Shown one piece after another: positions 53,595 through 61,712 of a stretch of 61,712 nt of DNA (position 1 is the first letter of the stretch; each line of letters opens with the position of its first letter). Below the pieces are notes generated by a model. The model searched no databases. It saw only the letters and a program-made list of their open reading frames with translations, and was not told the DNA's origin. The position numbers and the translations under genes are program-made. The stretch is from Bacillota bacterium (GTDB lineage: Bacteria; Bacillota; Clostridia; Oscillospirales; Oscillospiraceae): NCBI GenBank assembly GCA_021199635.1, contig JAJQHS010000005.1:1-61712 (forward strand), written 5' to 3'.

Positions 53595-54335
53595 TCACAG
53601 CAGCAGCTGGGCGGAAAAAACCCGCATATGCCCGTTCTGGCCCGCCGGCTCCTCCCGTCCGCCGTCCACACGCAGCACGCCGTCGGCGGACAGCTCCCAG
53701 TGCAGCTGGATCGTCTGCCCCTCCCGCGCCTCGGACAGGTAGCACACCGTAAATTCCTTCACCGGGTGGCTGCTGTGGAATTCGCTGGGCAGCAGATTGG
53801 AGATCCAGTCCATGTAGCTGCAGTTGTTCATATGCCCGTTCCGGTCCAGCTCGGTGAAAGCCACCGTGCAGACCCGCTCGTTGCTCAGCGTCCTGGGGGT
53901 CAGGGAATTGGGCACCGCCAGCTCGCTGCCCCGGAGCAGGCCCGTCACCTCCACGCCGCTCTTGCCCGGCAGCACCAGTGCCCGGGTGTTGATGTCCATC
54001 AGCACCCAAAGGCTGATGGAGCGGAACAGCTCGTGCCCGTCCGCGTCATAGGCCACCGTGGAGCGGGGATAGGCCACCCGGGTGGTGGGCAGTGGCCAGG
54101 TTTCCAGAGTGATGGTTTCCCCCCGCATGGGCAGGCGGGTGATCTGCACTTTGTGCCGGGTGACCGCCCAGAACAGGCCCCGCCCGGCCAGGATGTCGTG
54201 CCCCAGCGCCAGCTGGTCGCAGTGGAAGCCCGCCGCGTCCTGGGCAAAGTACAGGATCGCAGAGGGCTTCAGCCGTCCGAAGCGGTCCACCTCGTGATCA
54301 CGGATCTCATAGGAACGCCGGAAAATTGGTTGCAT
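53595..54335 (-). CDS. Acyl-ACP thioesterase
   Basis: A 246-residue double hot-dog protein of the bacterial FatA/B-like acyl-ACP thioesterase family (PF01643). It frees fatty acids from acyl carrier protein. The second half has TELDRNGHMNNCSYMDWI, the family's conserved core with the Asn/His pair. Follows the htrA gene by 23 bases, so it is probably the last gene of the sensor operon. Released fatty acids could feed the FadD-like enzyme at 39102-40820; this link is speculative. Confidence 0.88.
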   Translation of the reverse strand: MQPIFRRSYEIRDHEVDRFGRLKPSAILYFAQDAAGFHCDQLALGHDILAGRGLFWAVTRHKVQITRLPMRGETITLETWPLPTTRVAYPRSTVAYDADGHELFRSISLWVLMDINTRALVLPGKSGVEVTGLLRGSELAVPNSLTPRTLSNERVCTVAFTELDRNGHMNNCSYMDWISNLLPSEFHSSHPVKEFTVCYLSEAREGQTIQLHWELSADGVLRVDGGREEPAGQNGHMRVFSAQLLL

Positions 54336-54358
54336 GATTCAAAACCTCTTATTCGTAT

Positions 54359-55636
54359 TCAGATATGGTACTCCCCCAGCACCAGGGATGCGGTGTAAGT
54401 GGCGCCGGAACGGTAATAGGTGATCTCCACCGTGTCCCCCGCCTGATGGGCATACAGCACGGACTCCAGATCGTCCTCATCGGTGAGGCGCACCCCGTCC
54501 AAGGTGAGCAGAATGTCCCCGGTGGTCAGGCCGATCTGCGCGGCGCTGCTGTCCTCCGGCACGCCGGTGATATAGAAGCCCGCGGGCAGGCGGCGGAAAT
54601 GCTGGTCAAACTCGCTGATCCATTCCCCCTCCAGCTCCAGGCTGGCGCGGCTGGACACATAGCCCTGCTCCAGCAGCTGGTCCACCACCTCTTTCACGGT
54701 GGCGGAGGGGATGGCAAAGCCCAGTCCTTCCACCCCGGCGCTGTCCGCCAGGGTGCTGATCTTCATGGTGTTGATGCCGATGACCTGGCCATAGCAATTG
54801 ATCAGCGGGCCGCCGGAATTGCCGGAATTCAGCGCCGCATTGGTCTGGATCAGGGTCATGGTGCGCCCGTCGGTGACCACGTCCCGGTTGATGGCGGAAA
54901 TGATGCCGTCGGTCATGGTGCCCCGGAACTCCACGCCCAGGGGATCGCCGATGGCCACCACCACGTCCCCCACCTGCAGCAGGCTGGAATCGCCGAATTC
55001 CGCGGGAGTCAGATCGTCCGTGGCCACGTACAGCACCGCCAGGTCGGAGGCGCCGTCCGAGCCCACCACCTGGGCGGAAAATGTCCGCGTATCGGTGAGC
55101 AGGACGGAGATGGCCTGGGCGTCCTCGATGACGTGGGCGTTGGTGACGATATAGCCATTCTCCGACAGCACCACGCCGGTGCCGCTGGCCGCGCCGTCAC
55201 TGAGGGTGCAGGTGATGGACACCACGGAGGGGATGTTCTTCAGATAAATTTCCTGCAGGCTCAGCCCACCCTCCTGGGGGACGTTCTCCTGCCCCTCCGG
55301 GGCGGGAGATAGCACCATCTCCCCGACGGCACTGGGCAGGGACTGGGGCTGCGTGGCATCGGTGGATGCGTCCGGCTCGGTCCCGGCGGTGGAGGCCGCG
55401 ATGTCCTCGGTCCCCGTATCGTGGAAGATCACCGGGCTGGAGCTGTCCGGCGTGTCCGTCAGTCGGCTGAACAGCCGTACATTCAGCACGCTCAGCGCCA
55501 CGGTAATGCCGCCCAGGAAAATCACCACGCCCAGCAGCAGCGCGATCAGGCCGCCGCGGTTCTTCGGCGGCCTGGTGGAGCCGTTTCCATAAGAGTCCCA
55601 TGGCTCCCAGGGATATTTGTCATTGGATTCAGCCAT
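54359..55636 (-). CDS. HtrA/DegP-like membrane-anchored serine protease
   Basis: A 425-residue protease with a short cytoplasmic N-terminus, one helix (about 30-52), a trypsin-like domain (His in TNAHVIED, Asp in SDLAVLYV, Ser in GNSGGPL) and a C-terminal PDZ domain (about 335-420). It sits 16 bases after the sensor kinase gene, a common arrangement for envelope stress systems. It differs from the 37469-38911 protease by lacking the Glu-Pro repeat region. Start at 55636 has GAGGGAG upstream. Confidence 0.92.
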   Translation of the reverse strand: MAESNDKYPWEPWDSYGNGSTRPPKNRGGLIALLLGVVIFLGGITVALSVLNVRLFSRLTDTPDSSSPVIFHDTGTEDIAASTAGTEPDASTDATQPQSLPSAVGEMVLSPAPEGQENVPQEGGLSLQEIYLKNIPSVVSITCTLSDGAASGTGVVLSENGYIVTNAHVIEDAQAISVLLTDTRTFSAQVVGSDGASDLAVLYVATDDLTPAEFGDSSLLQVGDVVVAIGDPLGVEFRGTMTDGIISAINRDVVTDGRTMTLIQTNAALNSGNSGGPLINCYGQVIGINTMKISTLADSAGVEGLGFAIPSATVKEVVDQLLEQGYVSSRASLELEGEWISEFDQHFRRLPAGFYITGVPEDSSAAQIGLTTGDILLTLDGVRLTDEDDLESVLYAHQAGDTVEITYYRSGATYTASLVLGEYHI

Positions 55637-55652
55637 AGCTCTCCCTCACAAT

Positions 55653-57086
55653 TCAGTTCACCAGCGGCAGGGTAAAGGTAAAGGTAGTGCGGTCATCCCG
55701 GCTGGTGACGGATATGTTCTCCCCGTGGGAGTCCACGATGGTTTTCACGATATAGAGCCCCAGGCCCCAGCTGTCCCGGTTCTTCGAGCGGCTCTTGTCG
55801 ATTTTGTGGAAGCGGTCAAACACCAGCTCCAGCTGGTCCGGCGGGATGGTCTCCCCGTCGTTGCTGACGCTGACGTAGATCTTGCTGCCGCCTTCCCGCA
55901 GTGTCAGCGCCAGGGTGCCGCCCTCCGGGCTGAACTTCACCGCGTTGTCCACCAGATTGTACACCACCTGGGTGATGGCATCCTGGTCCGCACGGGTATA
56001 CACCGGATGCTCCGGCATGTCCACCTGTACATCCAGCTTCTTCTCGTTGATCTTCTGCTCGAAGGAGATCAGCACCTGCCCGGCCAGCTCTGTGGCATCG
56101 AAGCGGACCTTCTGCTCCTCCTGGATGCCGCCCCGGTCCTGCAGCCGGGAGATGTCCAGCATGCTGCGCACCAGGCGGCTGAGCCGCTTGGTCTCCTCGG
56201 ACACCAGCGTCAGGTACTGCCGGGTCTTCTCCGGCGGGATGGTGCCGTCCAGGATGCCGTCCACATAGCCGGAAATGGTGGTCATGGGGGTTTTCAGCTC
56301 GTGGGACACATTGGCCACGAATTCCTGGCGCCGGTCCTCGCTCTTTTGCAGGGAGGAGGCCATATTGTTGAAGGCCAGCGCCAGCGCCTCCACCTCCTCG
56401 GCGTTGCGGCCGTCCGTGTGCACCCGGGCGTTCAGGTCCCCGTGGCCGAAAGCGGTGGCGGTCCTGGCCATATCCCGCAGGGGATAGCTCTGCCGCCGGA
56501 TGGACACAGTCATGAACACCAGCGCCACAACGATGGCCAGCACCGAAACGAGGGTGAACATATTGGTGACATTATTGAGGATGATCAGCGCCTCGGAAAT
56601 CGGCGCGGAGACCATAACGATGCCCATCCGCGCGCCGGTATCCGGGTCCGTCACCGGCACGGAGATCACGTACCGCACATCGGTGTACAGCCCCTCCACA
56701 ATGCCCGTATCCACAACGGTGCCCTCCGTAAATACCCGCTCCAGGTACTCCGTGCTGCTCAGGACCATGCCGGTATGCTCGCAGCCCAGGGGCTCGTTGG
56801 CACACATGAGCAATGTGCCCTCCGCGTCACAGATCACCGCGTCCGCGCCGGACACGGAGGCCGCCACCGTCAGCGCCAGGTGGAAATCCGTGCTGTTCAT
56901 ATCCGGGTCGGAGTAGCAGGCCTGGATGACCTGGGCGATCACCTCAGCGTCGCTTTCCAGGCTGGCCACCGCTTCCTCCGTCAGATAGTCCTTCACCAGC
57001 AGGCGAAAGGATACGCCCACTGCCAGCAGCACCACCAGAAGCACCAGACAGACGGTGGAGAAGGTGCGGCTGAAGGTGGTTTTCAT
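55653..57086 (-). CDS. Sensor histidine kinase
   Basis: A 477-residue membrane kinase. Helix 1 (about 8-30), extracytoplasmic sensor region (about 31-165), helix 2 (about 167-190), HAMP (about 190-240), HisKA with phospho-accepting His in NVSHELKTPMTT, then the ATPase domain (N-box NLVDNAVKFSPEG, G-box SWGLGLYIVKTIVDSHG). Its start overlaps the regulator's stop (ATGA). The signal is unknown; the linked HtrA suggests envelope stress. Confidence 0.93.
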   Translation of the reverse strand: MKTTFSRTFSTVCLVLLVVLLAVGVSFRLLVKDYLTEEAVASLESDAEVIAQVIQACYSDPDMNSTDFHLALTVAASVSGADAVICDAEGTLLMCANEPLGCEHTGMVLSSTEYLERVFTEGTVVDTGIVEGLYTDVRYVISVPVTDPDTGARMGIVMVSAPISEALIILNNVTNMFTLVSVLAIVVALVFMTVSIRRQSYPLRDMARTATAFGHGDLNARVHTDGRNAEEVEALALAFNNMASSLQKSEDRRQEFVANVSHELKTPMTTISGYVDGILDGTIPPEKTRQYLTLVSEETKRLSRLVRSMLDISRLQDRGGIQEEQKVRFDATELAGQVLISFEQKINEKKLDVQVDMPEHPVYTRADQDAITQVVYNLVDNAVKFSPEGGTLALTLREGGSKIYVSVSNDGETIPPDQLELVFDRFHKIDKSRSKNRDSWGLGLYIVKTIVDSHGENISVTSRDDRTTFTFTLPLVN

Positions 57087-57775
57087 TGGGCGGTGACCTC
57101 AAACTTGTAGCCCACGCCCCAGACGGTTTTCAGCCCCCAGCTGTCGGATACGCCCTCCAGCTTCTCCCGCAGGCGCTTCACATGGACGTCCACCGTCCGG
57201 GAGTCGCCAAAGTAATCGAAGCCCCAGACCTCATCCAGCAGCTGATTGCGGGTATAGACCCGGTTGGGGGAGGAGGCCAGGTAGAACAGCAGCTCCATCT
57301 CCTTGGGCGGGGTGTCCACCTTTTTCCCGTTCACAGTCAGCTCGAAGGCGTCCATGTCGATGATTAGCTTGTCGAACACCAGGCGGCGCGCCTTCTTCTC
57401 CGCGGTAATGCCGGAGCTGCGGCGCAGCACCGCCTCGATCCGCGCCAGAACCTCCTTCATCTCGAAGGGCTTGGTGATATAGTCATCCGCGCCGGTGCGC
57501 AGGCCCTGCACCTTATCGTCCGTCTCGCCCTTGGCGGTGAGCATGATCACCGGCACCTGGGACTCAGCGCGGATGGCCTTGCATACGGCCCAGCCGTCCA
57601 TCACCGGCATCATCACGTCCAGCAGCACCAGATCCGGGTGGATCGCCCGGAATTTGGACAGCCCCTGGCCGCCGTCGTAGGCGGTGGTCACGGCGTAGCC
57701 CTCCTTCTCCAGGTACATCTGCAGCAGCTCCGCGATGTTCCGGTCGTCCTCTACGATCAATACAGATACAGCCAT
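57083..57775 (-). CDS. OmpR/PhoB-family response regulator
   Basis: A 230-residue regulator: receiver domain with phospho-Asp in LVLLDVMMPVMDG (about D52), Lys in ITKPFEMKE, and a winged-helix output domain (about 130-228, ending KTVWGVGYKFE). It should bind 11-bp-spaced direct repeats. Such repeats precede the other htrA gene (37402-37417). First gene of the operon. Start at 57775 has GGAGGGAA; the in-frame ATG at 57790 overlaps that site. Confidence 0.93.
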   Translation of the reverse strand: MAVSVLIVEDDRNIAELLQMYLEKEGYAVTTAYDGGQGLSKFRAIHPDLVLLDVMMPVMDGWAVCKAIRAESQVPVIMLTAKGETDDKVQGLRTGADDYITKPFEMKEVLARIEAVLRRSSGITAEKKARRLVFDKLIIDMDAFELTVNGKKVDTPPKEMELLFYLASSPNRVYTRNQLLDEVWGFDYFGDSRTVDVHVKRLREKLEGVSDSWGLKTVWGVGYKFEVTAQ

Positions 57776-57816
57776 GGTAATTCCCTCCATTTTTCGAGTC
57801 TTTCCTGTCTGCTATT

Positions 57817-57844
57817 ATTATAGTTCCTTTGGTGAAATTGTCAT
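57817..57844 (-). promoter_or_regulatory. Promoter of sensor operon
   Basis: Minus strand: -35 ATGACA (57839-57844), 16-base spacer, -10 TATAAT (57817-57822). Confidence 0.5.
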
Positions 57845-57894
57845 GAACTTTTTATAAAAACTTGGGCCGAAAAATATGAATGGGTAAGTTTTTC

Positions 57895-57923
57895 TTGCTT
57901 TTGCCCCGGGATGGATGTATGAT
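57895..57923 (+). promoter_or_regulatory. Promoter of uppP
   Basis: -35 TTGCTT (57895-57900), 17-base spacer, -10 TATGAT (57918-57923). Confidence 0.6.
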
Positions 57924-57962
57924 AGATATCAGAGAATTTATAGATTAGAGAGGTGCAATCTT

Positions 57963-58799
57963 ATGCTGGAGATCCTGAAGGCCATACTGTTCGGCATTGT
58001 GGAGGGCGTTACGGAGTGGCTGCCCATTTCCTCCACCGGCCACCTGATCCTGCTGAACGAATTCGTGAGCCTGGACGTTTCCTCTGAATTCATGTCCATG
58101 TTCGAGGTGGTCATTCAGCTGGGGGCGATCCTGGCGGTGATCGTGCTGTTTTTCCATAAGCTCAACCCCTTCTCCCGCCGCAAATCCCCGGCGCAGAAGC
58201 GGCGCACCTGGTCGCTGTGGGCCAAGGTAATCGTGGCGGTGGTGCCCTCCGGCGTTCTGGGCGTGCTGCTCAACGACTGGATGGACACGCACCTGTACAA
58301 TGCGCTGGTGGTTTCCCTGATGCTGATCCTGTACGGCATTGCCTTCATCCTGGTGGAGCGCCGGAACGCGGACCGGAAGCCCACCATTTCCAAGGTGTAC
58401 GCCATCGACTATAAAACCGCGCTGCTGATCGGCGCGTTCCAGTGCCTGAGCCTGATTCCGGGCACCTCCCGCTCCGGCTCCACCATCCTGGGGGCGATCC
58501 TGCTGGGGGTCAGCCGCAGCGCCGGCGCGGAATTCTCCTTCTACATGGCCATCCCGACAATGGTGGGCGCCAGCGGTGTGAAGGTGCTGAAATTTATCCA
58601 GTCCGGCGTGGCGATCTCCGGCCTGGAGGTGGGCGTGCTGATCGTGGGGTGCTTTGTGTCCTTCGTGGTCAGCCTGGCGGTCATCCGGGGGCTGATGGAC
58701 TATGTGCGCAGGCATTCCTTCAGCGCGTTCGGCGTGTACCGGATCGTCCTCGGCCTGGTGGTGCTGACCTATTTCACCATCCAGGCGCTGCTGGCCTGA
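57963..58799 (+). CDS. uppP: Undecaprenyl-diphosphatase (UppP/BacA)
   Basis: A 278-residue membrane enzyme that recycles undecaprenyl pyrophosphate for cell wall synthesis. Catalytic motifs: GIVEGVTEWLPISSTGHLIL at the N-terminus and PGTSRSGSTI near residue 175. About eight helices. Start at 57963 has GAGAGGTG upstream; the in-frame ATG at 57915 lies in the promoter. Divergent from the sensor operon. Confidence 0.95.
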   Translation: MLEILKAILFGIVEGVTEWLPISSTGHLILLNEFVSLDVSSEFMSMFEVVIQLGAILAVIVLFFHKLNPFSRRKSPAQKRRTWSLWAKVIVAVVPSGVLGVLLNDWMDTHLYNALVVSLMLILYGIAFILVERRNADRKPTISKVYAIDYKTALLIGAFQCLSLIPGTSRSGSTILGAILLGVSRSAGAEFSFYMAIPTMVGASGVKVLKFIQSGVAISGLEVGVLIVGCFVSFVVSLAVIRGLMDYVRRHSFSAFGVYRIVLGLVVLTYFTIQALLA

Positions 58800-58857
58800 T
58801 CCCGGCGGCGGCAGCGATCCGCTATCACGCAGCGCAAATCATCTTCCAACAATCAGC

Positions 58858-58891
58858 AATCCCCACCCGGGTGACCGGGTGGGGATTTTTA
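58858..58891. terminator. Bidirectional terminator
   Basis: Perfect 13-bp stem (58858-58870, 58875-58887) with loop GTGA and a T run on the plus strand. Serves uppP, and possibly nfnB from the other side. Confidence 0.88.
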
Positions 58892-58909
58892 CATCTGAAA
58901 TTGGGGGTC

Positions 58910-60292
58910 TTACTTCTTCAGATACGCGTCGATGGCGGCCGCGCCCTTCTTCCCGGCGCCCATGGCCAGGATCACCGTGGCAGCGCCGGTGACGGCGTCG
59001 CCGCCGGCGAACACGCCCTCGCGGGTGGTCATCTCGTTCTCATTGACGATCAGGCAGCCCTTCCGGTTGGTATCCAGCCCGGGGGTGGTGGAGCGGATCA
59101 GCGGGTTCGGGCTGGTGCCCAGGGCCATGATCACCGTATCCACGTCCAGGGTGAATTCGCTGCCGGGGATCTCCACCGGGCGGCGGCGGCCGGAGGCGTC
59201 CGGCTCACCCAGCTCCATGCGGATGCAGCGGATGCCGCAGACGCGGCCATTTTCGTCCCCCAGGATCTCCACAGGATTGCACAGGGTCTTGAACTCGATG
59301 CCCTCCTCCTTGGCGTGGTGCTGCTCCTCCTTCCGGGCGGGCATTTCCGCCTCGCCGCGGCGATAGACGATGTACACATGCTCCGCGCCCAGGCGCATGG
59401 CGCAGCGGGCGCCGTCCATGGCCACGTTGCCGCCGCCGACCACGGCGACCGCCTTGCTCTTGATGATGGGCGTATCGGCGTTCTCGTCATAAGCCTTCAT
59501 CAGATTGGTACGGGTCAGGTATTCATTGGCGGACAGCACGCCCTTCAGGCTCTCGCCGGGGATGTTCATGAACATGGGGAGCCCGGCGCCGGAGCCGACG
59601 AAAATCGCCTTAAAGCCCATCTCAAACAGCTCGTCAATGGTCAGCACCCGGCCGATGACCATATTGGTCATCACCTTCACGCCCTGAGCCTGGAGCTTAT
59701 CCACCTCGTTGGCCACGATCTTCTTGGGCAGACGGAACTCCGGAATGCCGTAAACCAGCACGCCGCCGGCGGTGTGCAGCGCCTCAAAAATGGTCACCTC
59801 ATACCCCAGCTTGGCCAGGTCGCTGGCGCAGGTCAGGCCCGCAGGGCCGGAGCCTACCACCGCCACGGGGATGCCGTTGGATGTGGGCTTTTCCGGCATG
59901 GCGTTCACGTTTTCCCGGTACCAGTCCGCCACGAACCGCTCCAGGCGGCCGATGGCCACCGGCTCGCCCTTGACGCCCCGGACGCACTTGCTCTCGCACT
60001 GGCTCTCCTGGGGGCACACCCGTCCGCTCAGTGCGGGCAGGGCGTTGGTGGAGGTGATGATCTCATAGGCTGCCTTGAAATCGCCCTCGGCGACCTTGGA
60101 AATAAACTCCGGAATGCGCACATTCACGGGGCAGCCCTCCACGCATTTGGGATGCTTGCAGTTCAGGCAGCGCCCTGCCTCCTCCATCGCCATTTCGGCG
60201 GTGTAGCCCAGGGCGACCTCCTGGAAATTCCGGGCGCGGACCTGGGGGTCCTGCTCGGGCATGGGCGTCTTTGTCAGGGTCATATTAGCCAT
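58910..60292 (-). CDS. nfnB: NfnB-like subunit of electron-bifurcating transhydrogenase
   Basis: A 460-residue flavoprotein of the glutamate synthase small subunit family. N-terminal [4Fe-4S] cysteines (CLNCKHPKCVEGCP, then CPQESQCESKC), FAD-binding VVGSGPAGL and NADP-binding VVGGGNVAMDG. With the adjacent NfnA-like gene it should couple NADPH, NADH and ferredoxin. Also annotated as sulfide dehydrogenase or GltD; the pairing favours NfnB. Start at 60292 has GGAGGGAA. It lies 13 bases after nfnA. Confidence 0.9.
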   Translation of the reverse strand: MANMTLTKTPMPEQDPQVRARNFQEVALGYTAEMAMEEAGRCLNCKHPKCVEGCPVNVRIPEFISKVAEGDFKAAYEIITSTNALPALSGRVCPQESQCESKCVRGVKGEPVAIGRLERFVADWYRENVNAMPEKPTSNGIPVAVVGSGPAGLTCASDLAKLGYEVTIFEALHTAGGVLVYGIPEFRLPKKIVANEVDKLQAQGVKVMTNMVIGRVLTIDELFEMGFKAIFVGSGAGLPMFMNIPGESLKGVLSANEYLTRTNLMKAYDENADTPIIKSKAVAVVGGGNVAMDGARCAMRLGAEHVYIVYRRGEAEMPARKEEQHHAKEEGIEFKTLCNPVEILGDENGRVCGIRCIRMELGEPDASGRRRPVEIPGSEFTLDVDTVIMALGTSPNPLIRSTTPGLDTNRKGCLIVNENEMTTREGVFAGGDAVTGAATVILAMGAGKKGAAAIDAYLKK

Positions 60293-60305
60293 TTGTATTC
60301 CCTCC

Positions 60306-61160
60306 TCACTTGATCAGGGCCTTGCCCATGGCGTCAATGCGGCAGGTGTGGGTCTTGCCGACCTCTGCTTCCCGCTCCACATAGATGCCGTTGCGGCTCA
60401 TCAGCTCCGCGAAATCCACCTTCTGGCCGTCAAACTCCGGCCCGTCCACGCAGGCGAACTTGGTTTCGCCGCCCACGGTGACCCGGCAGCCGCCGCACAT
60501 GCCCGTGCCGTCCACCATAATCGGGTTCAGGGACACCACGGTATGCACGCCGAAGGGCTCGGTGGTTTTACACACGAACTTCATCATAGGCACCGGCCCG
60601 ATTGCCAGCACCTCGTCGTATTCGATGCCGCTTTCCAGAAGCGCCTGGAGCTTGACGGTGCCGAAGCCCTTCTCGCCGTAGGAGCCGTCGTCGGTCATCA
60701 GGTACAGATTATCGCAGCTCTGGCGGAACTCGTCCTCCAGGATGACCAGGTCCTTATTCCGGAAGCCGATGATCACGTCCACGATGGCGCCGGCCTCATG
60801 GAAGCCCCGGGCAGCCGGCAGCGCGATAGCGCAGCCCACACCGCCGCCGACGACGCAGACCCGCTTTTTCCCCTCCACATCCGTGGGGCGGCCCAGGGGG
60901 CCGACGAAGTCCTGGATATAGTCGCCCTCGTTCAATTCGCCCAGCGCCTTGGTGGAGAAGCCGACTTTCTGGAAAATAATGGTAACTGTGCCCTTTTCCT
61001 TGTCACAGCCTGCGATGGTCAGCGGGATGCGCTCCCCCATGTCGTCGATGCGGTAGATGATGAACTGGCCGGCCTTGGCCTTATTGGCGACGTAGGGAGC
61101 CTCGATGTCCATCAGGGTGACGGTGGGGTTCAGCTCCTTCTTGCGAACGATTTTATACAT
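60306..61160 (-). CDS. nfnA: NfnA-like subunit (ferredoxin-NADP reductase family)
   Basis: A 284-residue protein: FAD-binding barrel (1-95), NAD-binding domain (CVVGGGVGCAIALP, about 107-120) and a C-terminal [2Fe-2S] site (GTGMCGGCRV plus CVDGPEFDG). This is the NfnA/SudB layout. It would work with NfnB in reversible ferredoxin-dependent transhydrogenation, useful to a Wood-Ljungdahl metabolism. Start at 61160 has AGGAAGG upstream. It is 23 bases after mscL and may share its transcript. Confidence 0.9.
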   Translation of the reverse strand: MYKIVRKKELNPTVTLMDIEAPYVANKAKAGQFIIYRIDDMGERIPLTIAGCDKEKGTVTIIFQKVGFSTKALGELNEGDYIQDFVGPLGRPTDVEGKKRVCVVGGGVGCAIALPAARGFHEAGAIVDVIIGFRNKDLVILEDEFRQSCDNLYLMTDDGSYGEKGFGTVKLQALLESGIEYDEVLAIGPVPMMKFVCKTTEPFGVHTVVSLNPIMVDGTGMCGGCRVTVGGETKFACVDGPEFDGQKVDFAELMSRNGIYVEREAEVGKTHTCRIDAMGKALIK

Positions 61161-61183
61161 ATATTGGAACCTTCCTTCCTAGA

Positions 61184-61648
61184 TTACTTGTCCTTCAGCA
61201 GATCCCGGATCTCGGTGAGCAGAACTTCCTCAGCGGAGGGCGCGGGAGGCGCAGCAGGGGCCTCCTCTTCCTTCTTCTTGCCGGCCTCGCTCAGCTTGTT
61301 CAGCCCCTTCACCAGGAAGAAGACCACCAGAGCCAGGATGAAGAAATTGATGATCGCGGAGAGGAAATTGCCCCAGTTCAGGGTGTTGAGGATCTCGTTG
61401 CCCGCCTCATCGTACTGCACCTCGCCCCAGAGCCGGGGCAGGACGATTTTCAGCTCGGAGAAATCGATGCCGCCCAGGAAGATGGACACGATGGGCATGA
61501 TTACGTCGTCGGTCAGGCTCTTGGTGATGGTGGAGAAAGCGGAGCCGATGATGGTGCCGACGGCCAGCGCCATTGCGTTGCCCTTGATGGCGAAGGCCTT
61601 GAATTCTTCCCACCAGGAGGGCTTTTTGACTTTATCTTTTTTGCTCAT
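61184..61648 (-). CDS. mscL: Large-conductance mechanosensitive channel
   Basis: A 154-residue channel subunit with two helices (about 22-45 and 88-112). The pore helix motif FAIKGNAMALAVGTIIGSAF is typical of MscL, as is the cytoplasmic C-terminal helix. An Ala/Pro/Glu linker sits before that helix. It opens under osmotic downshock. Its ribosome binding site (AAGGA) is inside the right terminal repeat, nine bases before the ATG. Confidence 0.93.
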   Translation of the reverse strand: MSKKDKVKKPSWWEEFKAFAIKGNAMALAVGTIIGSAFSTITKSLTDDVIMPIVSIFLGGIDFSELKIVLPRLWGEVQYDEAGNEILNTLNWGNFLSAIINFFILALVVFFLVKGLNKLSEAGKKKEEEAPAAPPAPSAEEVLLTEIRDLLKDK

Positions 61649-61657
61649 AAATATAGG

Positions 61658-61710
61658 TCCTTGTATAATAAAAGTAGTAGTTATTAGAGTCCCTCTCCAA
61701 GGACATGTGC
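61658..61710. repeat. Right copy of 53-bp terminal inverted repeat
   Basis: Exact reverse complement of bases 1-53. It ends inside the mscL ribosome binding site. The two extra terminal bases (TA) mean that joining the window's end to its start would give a perfect 108-bp palindrome. Confidence 0.9.
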
Positions 61711-61712
61711 TA

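Noticed and set aside
58910-60292. Small subunit of glutamate synthase (GltD)
   Set aside because: No large subunit gene is present, and the partner gene is a ferredoxin-NADP reductase-type NfnA, so NfnB is the better call.

Overview
The window reads as a chromosomal segment of a GC-rich (about 60% by eye) anaerobic Firmicute, most likely a gut-type clostridium near the Oscillospiraceae. Supporting signs are strong AGGAGG ribosome binding sites, sigma-A promoters with 17-bp spacers, multi-lipoprotein sugar ABC importers without their own ATPase, acetyl-CoA synthase genes, NfnAB, rubrerythrin and an FadD/PlsC-like lipid cassette. The taxonomic guess is inference. Fifty-two protein genes are annotated. 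No rRNA, tRNA or CRISPR array was recognised.

Region 1 (about 1-22.5 kb) is an arabinan utilisation locus, nearly all on the minus strand. A lipoprotein GH43 endo-arabinanase should cut polymer outside the cell. A membrane-anchored protein with two binding-like modules and a lipoprotein with a related module may hold glycan at the surface. A long operon carries two permease pairs, two solute-binding lipoproteins (one of 988 residues), an NHL-propeller/TPR/YIP1 membrane protein and a DUF5696 lipoprotein. Cytoplasmic GH43 and GH51 arabinofuranosidases finish the job. An ArsR-type regulator of the COG4189 kind lies at the left end.

Region 2 (22.5-43.8 kb) is mostly housekeeping: cysteine desulfidase, PHP phosphoesterase, M14 peptidase, a phosphatase/DUF2284/DUF2264 operon, BrkB-like protein, glutamate dehydrogenase, TldD/TldE, Nudix, RlmD, GNAT, a PflX-like radical SAM protein and an HtrA protease. 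It ends in a four-gene lipid cassette (PlsC-like, PAP2, CAT/E2-like, FadD) divergent from a MarR regulator.

Region 3 (43.8-52.0 kb) is a Wood-Ljungdahl carbonyl-branch operon: metF, cooC, acsD, a single gene fusing acsC to acsE, then acsB. A REP/RAYT element sits between acsCE and acsB. No carbon monoxide dehydrogenase gene is present.

Region 4 (52.0-61.7 kb) has an iron-dependent (DtxR-type) regulator divergent from rubrerythrin, a cluster of DnaA-box-like sites, a response regulator/kinase/HtrA/thioesterase operon, UppP, NfnAB and MscL.

The two ends of the window carry the same 53-bp sequence in opposite orientation. Each copy ends inside the ribosome binding site of the outermost gene.
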